A DNA stretch of 26,207 bases, from the NCBI GenBank assembly GCA_014378155.1, contig JACMOF010000098.1:1-26207 (forward strand), in the 5' to 3' direction. The DNA comes from Caulobacter sp. Lineage in GTDB: Bacteria > Pseudomonadota > Alphaproteobacteria > Caulobacterales > Caulobacteraceae. Each line of letters opens with the position of its first letter. The first letter of the stretch is position 1. Positions 10,037 to 18,332 of this stretch are shown in pieces. The notes beneath the pieces are model-generated. The model was not told where the DNA came from and did not search any database. It saw nothing but the letters and a program-made list of their open reading frames with translations. Position numbers and translations under genes: made by a program.

Positions 10037-10969
10037 CTAGAAATACCCTTCCTGCTTCTTCTTTTCCATCGAGGCCGACTGGTCGTGGTCGATGGCCCGG
10101 CCTTGGCGCTCGCTGGTGGTGGTCAGCAGCATTTCCTGGATCACCTCGGGCAGGGTCGAGGCCGTGCTCTCGACGGCCCCGGTCAGCGGATAGCAGCCCA
10201 GGGTACGGAACCGCACGCTCTTCATCCGGGGGACTTCGCCGGGACGCAGCCGGAAGCGATCGTCATCGACCATGATCAGGCTTCCGTCGCGCTCGACCAC
10301 TGGCCGCTCGGCCGCGAAGTATAGCGGGACGATCGGGATGCTCTCCAGGTGGATGTATTGCCAGACATCCAACTCGGTCCAGTTGGAAATCGGGAAGACT
10401 CGCAAGCTTTCTCCGGGGTGCTTGCGGGTATTGTAGAGCTTCCACAGTTCGGGCCGCTGGTCCTTGGGGTCCCAGCGCTGCTCAGAGGTGCGGAAGCTAA
10501 AGACGCGTTCCTTGGCGCGGCTCTTCTCCTCGTCGCGGCGGGCGCCGCCGAAGGCCGCGTCGAAGCCATGCTTGGCCAGCGCCTGCTTGAGGCCCTCGGT
10601 CTTCCAGAGGTCGGTGTGGAGGGCGCTGCCGTGGTCGAACGGATTGATGCCGCGCGCCTCGGCCTCGGGATTCTTGTGCACCAGGAGTTCAAAGCCCAAC
10701 TGGTTGGCGATGGTGTCGCGCAGGTCGTACATCGCCCGGAACTTCCAGGTTGTGTCGACGTGAAGCAGCGGGAAGGGCGGCTTGGACGGATAGAAGGCCT
10801 TGGCGGCCAAGTGCAGCATGACGGCGCTGTCCTTGCCGACCGAATAGAGCATCACAGGCCGTTCGCACTCTGCGGCGACCTCGCGCAGGATGTGGATGCT
10901 CTCGGCCTCCAGCCGCTGAAGATGCGTCAGGCGCTCGGGAGTCACGCGAGCCGAAGTCAGCGCACTCAT
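10037..10969 (-). CDS. cysD: sulfate adenylyltransferase subunit 2
   Basis: CysD is the catalytic small subunit of ATP sulfurylase, making APS from sulfate and ATP in a complex with CysN. The 310-residue protein starts [20 protein letters not shown] and carries the PP-loop YSVGKDS (42-48) and a typical C terminus ending EGYF. The frame stays open upstream to 11125, but that extension is Arg/Pro/Ala-rich and unlike the family, so I take the ATG at 10969; its ribosome site is weak. First gene of cysD-cysNC. The leader holds two copies of TTTGCGGACA (minus strand) described separately. Confidence 0.93.
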   Translation of the reverse strand: MSALTSARVTPERLTHLQRLEAESIHILREVAAECERPVMLYSVGKDSAVMLHLAAKAFYPSKPPFPLLHVDTTWKFRAMYDLRDTIANQLGFELLVHKNPEAEARGINPFDHGSALHTDLWKTEGLKQALAKHGFDAAFGGARRDEEKSRAKERVFSFRTSEQRWDPKDQRPELWKLYNTRKHPGESLRVFPISNWTELDVWQYIHLESIPIVPLYFAAERPVVERDGSLIMVDDDRFRLRPGEVPRMKSVRFRTLGCYPLTGAVESTASTLPEVIQEMLLTTTSERQGRAIDHDQSASMEKKKQEGYF

Positions 10970-11259
10970 GGACGTGTCCGCAAAGGCGTCGTGCGACAAG
11001 GAGGCGACTGGGCTAGGGGGCAAAACGCATGTCCGCAAATGGTAAAGCGCCGCCGCCATGCCATGGGCGCGGCGCCGACCGGTGATCCTGGGACAGCACC
11101 TAGGTGCGGCGGAACAGCGGGGCAAGGCGGAGAAAACTGCAGACGCTGTGAGCTTCGATGGGAGGCGCGACCACGGTCGCTGCCTTTCATGACCAAAAGT
11201 TCATTCGAGCTTGGGCGCGAACTGTCGCATAACGCCGATATCGGATTGTGGGCTCACCG
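10970..11259. other. divergent intergenic region before cysD and a small rightward gene
   Basis: This roughly 290-base region separates leftward cysD from a small rightward gene. The only repeat I see is a 10-base direct repeat, TGTCCGCAAA on the plus strand, at 10975-10984 and 11030-11039. One copy ends six bases before the cysD start codon. I could not find a convincing sigma-70 promoter on either strand, and no riboswitch consensus that I recognise. Confidence 0.4.
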
Positions 11260-11460
11260 ATGTCATCCTTGGCTGAATTCTTCGCTGCGATCATGCTCTG
11301 GCTATCGGCCATGGCCCTGTGCCAGTTCGGCGTGGTCGTCGAGCATCAGGTCAAGGCCCCGTCCAAGGCCGAGCGCACCGTTGCGCGGTCGCCGCGCCAG
11401 CAGGCCGTGCAAAGCACCATGACTTGCGCTCATCGCCAGCTTGCCGCGGTTCGCGCCTAG
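11260..11460 (+). CDS. small hypothetical protein with one hydrophobic segment
   Basis: A 66-residue open frame starting MSSLAEFFAAIMLW. One hydrophobic stretch at about residues 4-26 could be a membrane anchor or uncleaved signal, followed by a basic, polar tail. Third codon positions become strongly GC-rich from the middle of the helix on, as expected of a real gene in this genome, and the frame is the only sensible one between cysD and tipN. A GTG at 11248 in the same frame is an alternative start. The ribosome site is poor. I do not recognise the family and assign no function. Confidence 0.5.
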   Translation: MSSLAEFFAAIMLWLSAMALCQFGVVVEHQVKAPSKAERTVARSPRQQAVQSTMTCAHRQLAAVRA

Positions 11461-11631
11461 GCCTTTCACGAGCAGGCTTCGCGGCAAGTTCACCTCTGAC
11501 GGGAAAACCGCCGGAACCCGCTATGCGCGCGGGCTTTTCGCCGTTAGGTTTGAGCGTTGCGCGAGGGTGGGGCGCCCGCGCGGCGGTGTTCATCCGGCCC
11601 TACGCCGTTCGCTCTGGGACCATGGCTGCGT

Positions 11632-14508
11632 ATGAAGCCTAAGAAGCGCCAACCGCTTGATTTCTCCGGCATCGCGATGGAACCGCCGGTCGAGGACGTC
11701 GGCCGTCAAGTCGAGCCCCAGGCCGATGCGCCGGTCAGCGAACCCGACCTGGATCTGGACATCGCCGCTGTGCCAGAAGCCTCGCCGCCGCCGACGCTTG
11801 ATCGTGGCCCGCTGAACCCCGAACCCACGCCGATCGTGGAGACGCCAAGGACCGCCGCCCGTCGGGGTTTCTTTGCATCGACGCCAAAGGAGCGTCCGGC
11901 CGAGGCCGCGTCCAAGGCCGAAGTCGAAAGGCCATTGCCCGTAGCGCCCCACTCGACCGATCTCGGGGCCGAAGATCGTGTCACACCCGAGCCGGAGCTT
12001 GACTTCAAGGTCGTCGATCCGATTCCCGCCTTTGCGGCCTATACGCCACAGCGCCCCAAGCGGAACGCCCAGGTCGAGGCCGAGACGTTCGCGCCGCTGC
12101 CCTCCTTCTTGACCGCCTCGGCTGTCCAGTCGCCGGCCCCGGTCGTGGAGCCGGAGGCGCCGGCAAAACGGTCGGAAGCCGCCGTCGCGAAGCCGCGCCA
12201 AACCCCGCCAGCGCCGCGGACCGAGCCCACCATCACACCCTTGTCCGCCACCTACGATGACAAGAAGCCGATGCCGGCCCCGCTCTATTGGAGCCTCGCC
12301 GTCGCCGCCGCTGCACTGTGGGCGCTGGCGCCGATCGCCTTTGCCCTGGGCTATGGCGCTGGTGTTCCCGCGCTGAAGGTCGATCAGTTCGCCTTGGCGG
12401 TGTTCGCCGCCCTGGCGATCGGTCCCGCTCTCCTGACCCTGCTGGGCGCCTACATGCTACGCCAGGCCTTGGCCGTCTCGGCGGAGCTGAAGCGCAATCG
12501 CGTGATGACCGACCGCCTGGTGACCCCTGCGGCCCTGGCCTCGGCCGGCGTGACCAGCGCCGTCGAAGGCATTCGCGCCGAGATCGACGCCGCCACAGCC
12601 GCCGCCGAGGACGCGCGCGCGCGCGTCCAGGCCCTGCGTGAGGCCTTGGCCGAAGAGACCCTCGCCTTGGCCCAGACCACCAGCGAGTCGGCGCGGATGG
12701 TCAAGCAGCTGTCCGACGGACTGGGGCACGAACGCCAGGCCATGCACGCCCTATCGACGACGCTGGACGCCCAGTCCACCGCCGTGGTCGACGCCATCGG
12801 CAGCCAGGCGCGGATGGTCGCCGAGGCTTCCGACCTGGCCGAGACCCAGCTTCGCGAAGCCGAAGCCGCGCTCGCCGCCCGAGCCGCCGACCTTGCCGCA
12901 GCCGCCTCCGAGGCGTCCGACGCCGCGCGGGTTGGGGCAGAGGACCTCTCGCGGCAAATCGCTCGGCTGGAGACCGCCGGTCAGGGCGTGGGCGACCAGA
13001 TGGCCGCTGTTGAGCGCAACCTGGCCCAGCAGCGCGCCGTGCTGGTCGCGGCCAGTCAGTCGCTGCGCGCCGACCAGGAAGACTTCGCCGGCGAGGCCGA
13101 GACCCGAACCGCCCAGCTCACCGAATTCATCGGCCACACCCGCGCCGGCGCCACCGAGATGGGCGACATGGCGGCCATGGGGGCCGAGGTGCTGCGCGGC
13201 CTGATCGGCGCGGCGGCCGACCAATTGCGCGAAGTGGCCGAGACCGCCCGCGCCGAGCGTGAGGCCCTGGCCGCCGAAACCTCCAGCGCGATCACCGCCC
13301 TGGCTAGCGCGGCCGGCGGGCAGCGCAGCGATTTAGAGAGCGCGCTCAACGACGCGCTGGACGCCATGGCCGCCGCCGCCCGCAAGGCCAGCGAAGGCGT
13401 GGAACAACGGGTCGAGACAGCGCGGGGTCGTGTCGACCAGCTCAATGAGATCGCCTTCGCTGCGGGCCAGAAGGCCGACACGGTGTTTGAGTCGCGCATG
13501 GACGAGGCCCGCGATCTGATCGAGCAATCGGCCCAGGTCGTCGAGCAGGCTGGCGCCCGTACGGCCCTGAAATTGGCCGAGAGTGTCGAGACGGCCCGGG
13601 CCACCATCGCCGAGATGGAGTCGATGCTGGAGGACGTCGGTCGTCGCACCGCCGACCTGCCGGCCGAAGCCCTGGCCCGCGCCAACGAGGTCCGCGCCCA
13701 GATCAACCACGGCATCGAGTCCTTGCGTCTGGCCGCTCGCCAGACCGCCGAGGAGACCGCCGCGATCGACCAGGCGTTCCAGGAGCGGGTTCGTCGCAAC
13801 TACGACATGCTCAGCGAAGCGGTCAGCCGGATGGGCGTGGCGGGCGCGCCTCAGCCGCCGCCCGCATCGCGGGGAGCCGCGGGGCTAGTGCGTCCGCCTC
13901 AAGCCGCCGCCCCGCTGGCGCCGCCCGTGGTCCAGCCGGTCAATGAGCCGAGCGCCGACGAGATCGGCCTGCGCCCCCGCCTTCGCCTGACCCCGACCGC
14001 CTCAGATGACGAGTTCCGCTCGATCTTCGACGCCGCCGGTGGCCGCAACGCCGCGCCGCCGCCCGCCCAGCCCACCGAGCAGGCCGAACCACCGGGCGGC
14101 TGGTCGTGGCGCAATATGCTGTCGGGCCTGGAAAGCGCCGCGCCGGGCGACGCCGCCCTGGGCGAGAAGATGGCCGCCGAGATCCTGGCCATGGGCATAG
14201 ACCCGACGGCCCTGCTGCCGCGCGGTCGCATCGACGAGATCGCCGCCACCATCCAGACCCACGACAGTGAGGGCGCCCGTGAGGTGGTCAAGAAACTGGC
14301 CCCAGCCGCCATTCGCCGCCTGGTGCGCCGCCTGTTCTCCGACGCGGCTTTGCGCGCCGACGCCGACCGCTTCCTGCGCCGCTATTCAGGCATGATGGAC
14401 GAGGCGGCTGATCAGGACCGCGAAGGCTTCCTGGTGGCCGCCCTCTTGTCCTCCGACGCTGGACGCGCCTACCTGCTGCTGGACGCGGCTTCCGGCGACC
14501 TGGTCTAG
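11632..14508 (+). CDS. tipN: TipN-like polarity / birth-scar protein
   Basis: A 958-residue protein with the TipN layout. The N-terminal 210 residues are Pro/Glu-rich. Two adjacent membrane helices follow (about 218-241 and 253-276), then a long Ala/Glu-rich coiled coil (about 285-735), a Pro/Ala-rich linker, and a compact C-terminal domain from about 840. TipN marks the new cell pole in Caulobacter, passes through the division site, positions the flagellum with TipF and supports ParA-driven chromosome segregation. I start at ATG 11632 (MKPKKRQPLDFSGIAMEPP); the frame is open 25 codons further but that part looks non-coding. C. crescentus TipN is, as I recall, somewhat under 900 residues, so this copy may be longer. 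Position next to cysD and a sugar transferase supports the call. Confidence 0.85.
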   Translation: MKPKKRQPLDFSGIAMEPPVEDVGRQVEPQADAPVSEPDLDLDIAAVPEASPPPTLDRGPLNPEPTPIVETPRTAARRGFFASTPKERPAEAASKAEVERPLPVAPHSTDLGAEDRVTPEPELDFKVVDPIPAFAAYTPQRPKRNAQVEAETFAPLPSFLTASAVQSPAPVVEPEAPAKRSEAAVAKPRQTPPAPRTEPTITPLSATYDDKKPMPAPLYWSLAVAAAALWALAPIAFALGYGAGVPALKVDQFALAVFAALAIGPALLTLLGAYMLRQALAVSAELKRNRVMTDRLVTPAALASAGVTSAVEGIRAEIDAATAAAEDARARVQALREALAEETLALAQTTSESARMVKQLSDGLGHERQAMHALSTTLDAQSTAVVDAIGSQARMVAEASDLAETQLREAEAALAARAADLAAAASEASDAARVGAEDLSRQIARLETAGQGVGDQMAAVERNLAQQRAVLVAASQSLRADQEDFAGEAETRTAQLTEFIGHTRAGATEMGDMAAMGAEVLRGLIGAAADQLREVAETARAEREALAAETSSAITALASAAGGQRSDLESALNDALDAMAAAARKASEGVEQRVETARGRVDQLNEIAFAAGQKADTVFESRMDEARDLIEQSAQVVEQAGARTALKLAESVETARATIAEMESMLEDVGRRTADLPAEALARANEVRAQINHGIESLRLAARQTAEETAAIDQAFQERVRRNYDMLSEAVSRMGVAGAPQPPPASRGAAGLVRPPQAAAPLAPPVVQPVNEPSADEIGLRPRLRLTPTASDDEFRSIFDAAGGRNAAPPPAQPTEQAEPPGGWSWRNMLSGLESAAPGDAALGEKMAAEILAMGIDPTALLPRGRIDEIAATIQTHDSEGAREVVKKLAPAAIRRLVRRLFSDAALRADADRFLRRYSGMMDEAADQDREGFLVAALLSSDAGRAYLLLDAASGDLV

Positions 14509-14511
14509 GCC

Positions 14512-15072
14512 GTGAAGCGTCTGTTCGACGTGGCGGCCTCCGGCGGAGCGCTGCTGGTGCTGGCTGTCCCGCTTCTGGTGCTGGCGGGGGTGGTGCGCCT
14601 GACCTCGAAGGGGCCGGCGCTCTATTGGTCGCAACGAGTAGGGCGCGGTAACGCGCTGTTCGCGATGCCCAAGTTCCGCACCATGAGTATCGACACGCCG
14701 GAGGTCGCCACCCATCTGCTGGAAAGCCCCGATCGCTGGCTCACCCCCTTGGGCGGCCTCCTGCGCAAGACAAGCCTCGACGAATTGCCGCAGCTATGGA
14801 GCGTGCTGGTCGGCGACATGAGCCTGGTCGGGCCCCGGCCAGCGCTGTTCAATCAGGATGACCTCGTGGCGCTGCGGACGGCCGCCGGCGTCGAGACGCT
14901 GCGGCCCGGCGTCACCGGATGGGCCCAGATCAACGGCCGCGACGAGATCGCCACACCGGCGAAGGTGGCTTTGGACGCCGAATATTTGCGGCGCCAGGGG
15001 TTCTGGTTCGACCTGCGGATTTTGCTCGCCACCGTGCTGCCCGTCATGACGGGCATGGGTGTAACGCGATAG
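14512..15072 (+). CDS. bacterial sugar transferase (polyprenyl-phosphate glycosyl-1-phosphate transferase)
   Basis: A 186-residue monotopic phosphoglycosyl transferase of the PF02397 type. It moves a sugar-1-phosphate from a nucleotide sugar onto undecaprenyl phosphate, the first step of a surface glycan. Residues 1-30 form the membrane-inserted hairpin helix; KFRTM (54-58), the catalytic Asp-Glu pair at 90-91 in LDELPQLW, and GDMSLVGPRP (101-110) are all present. Its size is close to minimal enzymes such as PglC and lacks the large N-terminal domain of WbaP- or PssY-type proteins. The GTG start lies three bases after the tipN stop, so the two are probably co-transcribed. The sugar is unknown. 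Confidence 0.9.
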   Translation: MKRLFDVAASGGALLVLAVPLLVLAGVVRLTSKGPALYWSQRVGRGNALFAMPKFRTMSIDTPEVATHLLESPDRWLTPLGGLLRKTSLDELPQLWSVLVGDMSLVGPRPALFNQDDLVALRTAAGVETLRPGVTGWAQINGRDEIATPAKVALDAEYLRRQGFWFDLRILLATVLPVMTGMGVTR

Positions 15073-15078
15073 GGATGC

Positions 15079-15217
15079 AGTCCTCCTCCCGTAGGGGAGG
15101 TGGTCGCGCAGCGACCGGTGGGGGGAGATTTACGACGCTCGATCTTGTCCGTGACTACCTGCCGATCACTCCCCACTCCGTCGGCTTCGCCGACACCTCC
15201 CCCACAGCGGGAAGACT
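15079..15217. repeat. 139-bp compound palindromic element, copy 3 (opposite orientation to copy 1)
   Basis: It lies between convergent sugar transferase and reductase genes, ending three bases before the latter's stop. Parts: CCTCCC-gta-GGGGAGG, a perfect hairpin GGTCGC-GCA-GCGACC, GGTGGGGGGAG, a 40-bp middle, then CTCCCCAC, the hairpin GTCGGC-TTC-GCCGAC, and an imperfect end CGGGAAGACTT matching the left AGTCCTCCTCCCG. Reverse-complemented, it aligns part by part with 4787-4927. The terminal repeats are less perfect than in that copy. Confidence 0.72.
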
Positions 15218-15219
15218 TG

Positions 15220-16662
15220 TCAGGATAGCGCTGCGTAGGCCTTCTCCAACGCCGCCACGAACGCCGCGTTGCTCGCCAACTCCCGGCTGAACACCGGCTC
15301 CAACTTCAGGAACGACGCCACATCGGTCGAAGCGTCGCCGGTGCAGGCGGCCGCCGTCTCGGCCAAACGCTCAGCCAAGGGATCGACGATCTTCACGCCC
15401 TCGGCGGCGCGGCGGCGGATGACGTGCATCCAGGCGGCCAAGGGCAGGGCCAGGCGGTCGACCGAGCGGCCGGCCTCCAGCGCATCGACCACCGTGCCCA
15501 GGATACGGAACGGCAGTTTTTGAGAGCCGTCCCAGGCGATCTGGCTCAGCAGGTGGCGGATTTCGGGATTGCGGAACCGGGCCAGGATGGCCTGGGCGTA
15601 GGCGGCCAGGTCCAGGCCGCGCGGGGCGGTCAAGGTGGGGATGATGTCCTGGACCATCAGATCCTCGGCGATCTGGGCCAGATCCGGATCGCTGATGGCC
15701 TCGAACACCGTTTCATGACCTTTCAGCAGGCCGGCATAGGCGATGGTCGAGTGCACGCCGTTCAGCAGCCGCAGCTTGGCGCGTTCGAAGCCGCGAACGT
15801 CGTCGGTCAGGGTGACGCCGACCGACGCCAGGTCGGGCGCGTCGTCTCCGAGCACGTCCTCGACAACCCACTGGGTAAAGGCTTCGCGCTGGATCGGCCA
15901 GGCGTCGGACAGGCCGGTGGCCTTCTCGACCCGCTCGCGCAGGGCGTCGTCGGTGGCCGGGGTAATGCTGTCGACCATGGTGCGCGGGAAGCGGCCCTCG
16001 GTCTCGATCCAGGCGGCGAGTTCCGGATCAATCGCCTCTGCGAAGGCGACGGTCGCCGCCTTCAGCCGCCAGCCGTTGTCTGCGAGGTTGTCGCAGGCCA
16101 CCGCGGCATAGGGCGGCAGCCCGGCCAGATGGCGACGGCGCAGGCCCTCGACGAGATAACCCACGGCGCTGACCGGCTCGCGCGGATGGGCCAGGTCATG
16201 GACAATGTCGGGATGGGCGGTGTCCAGCTTGCCGTCGCCGGTTAGGCAATAGCCCTTTTCGGTCACCGTCAGCGTGACCATCCGGGTCATCGGCGCGGCC
16301 AGGCGGGCGAAGACGGCGGGCGGATCCTCGGGCGCGACCAGCACTTCCAGGATCGAGCCTACGATGCGGAAGGTGGTTTCGGCGTCCAACTGGGCCAAGG
16401 TGTAGAGGCCGTCTTGCGGCTCCAACGCGTCGCGGACGCCCGGGCTCTTCAGCGAGACGGCGCAGATCCCCCAGCGCGGGTCGCTGTTCAGAAGCTGGTC
16501 GAAATAGCAGGCCTGGTGGGCTCGGTGAAACGCGCCTGGCCCGAAGTGCACGACGCCGACGGTCACCTTGTCGCGATCATAGGCCGGCTGCGCGACGCTC
16601 GGAATGGTGGCGGGATAGCTGACGGCGTTGAGGCGCAGCGGGCGAGAGACGGTGTCGGTCAA
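15220..16662 (-). CDS. uxuB: mannitol-dehydrogenase-family reductase, probably fructuronate reductase
   Basis: A 480-residue NAD(P)-dependent long-chain polyol dehydrogenase. N-terminal VVHFGPGAFHRAHQA (about 38-51) is the family nucleotide-binding region, TVTEKGYC is at 132-139, and the catalytic Lys-Asn-His pattern is seen at K296, N301, H304 (AKLRLLNGVHS). By eye it is closer to E. coli UxuB (fructuronate to mannonate) than to UxaB, yet its operon partner UxaA uses altronate, the product of UxaB-type enzymes; tagaturonate reductase therefore remains possible. The TTG start overlaps the uxaA stop (TTGA), showing translational coupling. Confidence 0.8.
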   Translation of the reverse strand: MTDTVSRPLRLNAVSYPATIPSVAQPAYDRDKVTVGVVHFGPGAFHRAHQACYFDQLLNSDPRWGICAVSLKSPGVRDALEPQDGLYTLAQLDAETTFRIVGSILEVLVAPEDPPAVFARLAAPMTRMVTLTVTEKGYCLTGDGKLDTAHPDIVHDLAHPREPVSAVGYLVEGLRRRHLAGLPPYAAVACDNLADNGWRLKAATVAFAEAIDPELAAWIETEGRFPRTMVDSITPATDDALRERVEKATGLSDAWPIQREAFTQWVVEDVLGDDAPDLASVGVTLTDDVRGFERAKLRLLNGVHSTIAYAGLLKGHETVFEAISDPDLAQIAEDLMVQDIIPTLTAPRGLDLAAYAQAILARFRNPEIRHLLSQIAWDGSQKLPFRILGTVVDALEAGRSVDRLALPLAAWMHVIRRRAAEGVKIVDPLAERLAETAAACTGDASTDVASFLKLEPVFSRELASNAAFVAALEKAYAALS

Positions 16663-18203
16663 AGGGTCACGCCTTGTTTCCAGATGGCGATTTCGCGCTC
16701 GCCGTTGAGTTCAGCCTTGGTCTGCTGGCCCGAGGCCGTGGCCACCACCAGGTCCATCAGGGAGTCGGCCGCCGCGTCCATGGTCACGCCCGCCAGCACG
16801 ACCCCAGCGTCGAAGTCGATCCAGCCCGGCTTTCGCGCGGCCAGAGCGCTGTTGGACGCGATCTTCAGGGTCGGGGCGGGAAAGCCGAGTGGCGTGCCGC
16901 GACCGGTGGTGAACAGGATCACCGTCGCACCCGCCGCGGTCAGGGCGGTGGACGACACGGCGTCATTGCCGGGCGCCTCTAGCAGGGTCAGGCCGTGCGG
17001 CCCGACCTGATCGCCATAGCGCAGCACCTCGACCAGCGATGAGCGGCCGCCCTTCTGCACCGCGCCGAGGGACTTCTCCTCGAGGGTGGTGATGCCGCCG
17101 GCGATGTTGCCGGGCGAGGGGTTCTCGTAGATTGGCTGGTGGTTATCGATGAAGTAGCGCTTGAAGTCGTCGATCACCCGCACCGCGCCGTCAAACACGG
17201 CCCGGCTGGCCGAGCGCGACAGCAGCACCTGCTCGGCGCCGAATACCTCTGGAATTTCGGTCAAGACCGGCGTGCCGCCAGCGTCGGAGACCTTGTCTGC
17301 GATGCGGCCGACCAGCGGATTGGCGGTGACGCCGGAAAAGCCATCAGAACCGCCGCACTTGAGGCCGACAACCAGGTCCGCCAGCGGCGCGGGTTCGCGG
17401 TGGTCGCGCTCGGCGATCTCGATCAGGGCCTCGATGGCGGCCAAGCCGTCTTCCTGTTCGTCATCGACCATCTGGGTGGTGAACGAGCGCAGGCGTTCGG
17501 GATCCAGGCCCGGCGCGGACTCCAGCAGCGCCTTCAGCTGATTGTTTTCGCAGCCCAGACCCAGGATCAGCACGCCGCCGGCGTTTGGATGGGCCGCCAA
17601 ACCGGCGATCAGCTTGCGGGTGTGGATCAGATCGTCTCCCAACTGCGAGCAGCCGAACGGGTGAGGGAAGGCAAAGACCCCATCCACCCGGCCGGCAAAG
17701 CGCTCATTGGCCTTCTCGGCGATCCGCCGGGCGGTGTTGGCCACGCAGCCAACCGTGCATAGCACCCAGATCTCGTTGCGGGTCCCGACCCGACCATTCT
17801 TGCGGCGATAGCCCAGGAAGCTTCCCGGCGGCGGAGCGGGGTGGTCATCCGGTGTCGCAACGGCGTAGGTGAAGTCCTCGACGCCCGACAGCCGGGTTTC
17901 GACATTATGGACATGGACGTGATCGCCGACGGCGATCTCCACCGTGGCCCGGCCAATCGGCCAACCGTATTTCAAGACGTCCTCGCCTTTGGCCGCGGCT
18001 CGCTGAGCGATCTTGTGGCCCTTGGGAATGTCGGCGCGAGCGATGATCGACTGACCATGCAGGTCGAGCGTCTCGCCCGCCACGAGGTCGCGAAGCGCCG
18101 TGGCGACGTGGTCGCGTGGATCGACCCCGTGGATCGATTCGGTGGCGGCGGAGGGCGGGTCACTCATCAAACTGTTGGTCATTGGGACATTTCGTGTTGC
18201 CAT
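16659..18203 (-). CDS. uxaA: altronate dehydratase
   Basis: UxaA dehydrates D-altronate to KDG in galacturonate breakdown. About 514 residues, the normal size. A small SAF-type N-terminal domain (through YGWPIGRATVEIAVGDHVHVHN) is followed by the larger UxaA catalytic domain with GTRNEIWVLCTVGCVANTAR, HPFGCSQLGDD and GLKCGGSDGFSGVTANP; conserved Cys and His residues are present. The start is uncertain: ATGs at 18203, 18182 and 18167 are all in frame, none with a good ribosome site. A TTG at 18245 would put the candidate operator inside the gene and is unlikely. Divergent from the LacI-family gene. Confidence 0.88.
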   Translation of the reverse strand: MATRNVPMTNSLMSDPPSAATESIHGVDPRDHVATALRDLVAGETLDLHGQSIIARADIPKGHKIAQRAAAKGEDVLKYGWPIGRATVEIAVGDHVHVHNVETRLSGVEDFTYAVATPDDHPAPPPGSFLGYRRKNGRVGTRNEIWVLCTVGCVANTARRIAEKANERFAGRVDGVFAFPHPFGCSQLGDDLIHTRKLIAGLAAHPNAGGVLILGLGCENNQLKALLESAPGLDPERLRSFTTQMVDDEQEDGLAAIEALIEIAERDHREPAPLADLVVGLKCGGSDGFSGVTANPLVGRIADKVSDAGGTPVLTEIPEVFGAEQVLLSRSASRAVFDGAVRVIDDFKRYFIDNHQPIYENPSPGNIAGGITTLEEKSLGAVQKGGRSSLVEVLRYGDQVGPHGLTLLEAPGNDAVSSTALTAAGATVILFTTGRGTPLGFPAPTLKIASNSALAARKPGWIDFDAGVVLAGVTMDAAADSLMDLVVATASGQQTKAELNGEREIAIWKQGVTL

Positions 18204-18220
18204 CCCCGTCAACGAGGTGG

Positions 18221-18234
18221 GGAAACCGGTGTCA
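18221..18234 (-). promoter_or_regulatory. candidate LacI-type operator before uxaA
   Basis: On the minus strand this reads TGACACCGGTTTCC, differing at one position from the site at 19446-19459 in front of uxaC. The centre CCGG and near-palindromic arms fit LacI-family operators. It directly follows a -10-like TATGCT (minus strand, 18235-18240), so a bound repressor would cover the probable transcription start of uxaA-uxuB. The neighbouring LacI-family gene is the obvious candidate regulator. Confidence 0.55.
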
Positions 18235-18317
18235 GCATAGGCCAATTACGCCTGTCCGCGCATCTGTAGCGACGCCTTCTTGCGTAGAGTATGACAAAAC
18301 AAACCAACGATCGCTGC

Positions 18318-18332
18318 ATGGAAACGCTTTGA
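18318..18332 (+). promoter_or_regulatory. second LacI-type operator candidate at the regulator's start
   Basis: TGGAAACGCTTTGA matches the general LacI-family palindrome TGNAANCGNTTNCA at all but one defined position. It overlaps the TTG start of the regulator gene and its only ribosome-site-like bases (GGAA). It could serve autoregulation or be the target of another LacI-family protein. It differs in sequence from the TGACACCGGT sites, so both sets need not belong to the same regulator. Confidence 0.3.

Noticed and set aside
8018..10324. Long plus-strand frame opposite cysNC
   Set aside because: It mirrors the CysN/CysC coding sequence, has low-complexity Gly/Asp/Val/Gln composition, and begins inside a repeat. 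It is an antisense shadow.
10970..11125. N-terminal extension of CysD
   Set aside because: The extra 52 residues are unlike CysD proteins, whose usual N terminus starts near the ATG at 10969.
18116..18328. N-terminal extension of the LacI-family regulator to an ATG at 18116
   Set aside because: It would read through the intergenic operator region and into divergent uxaA; the translated extension is not like any LacI protein, so the TTG at 18329 is preferred.
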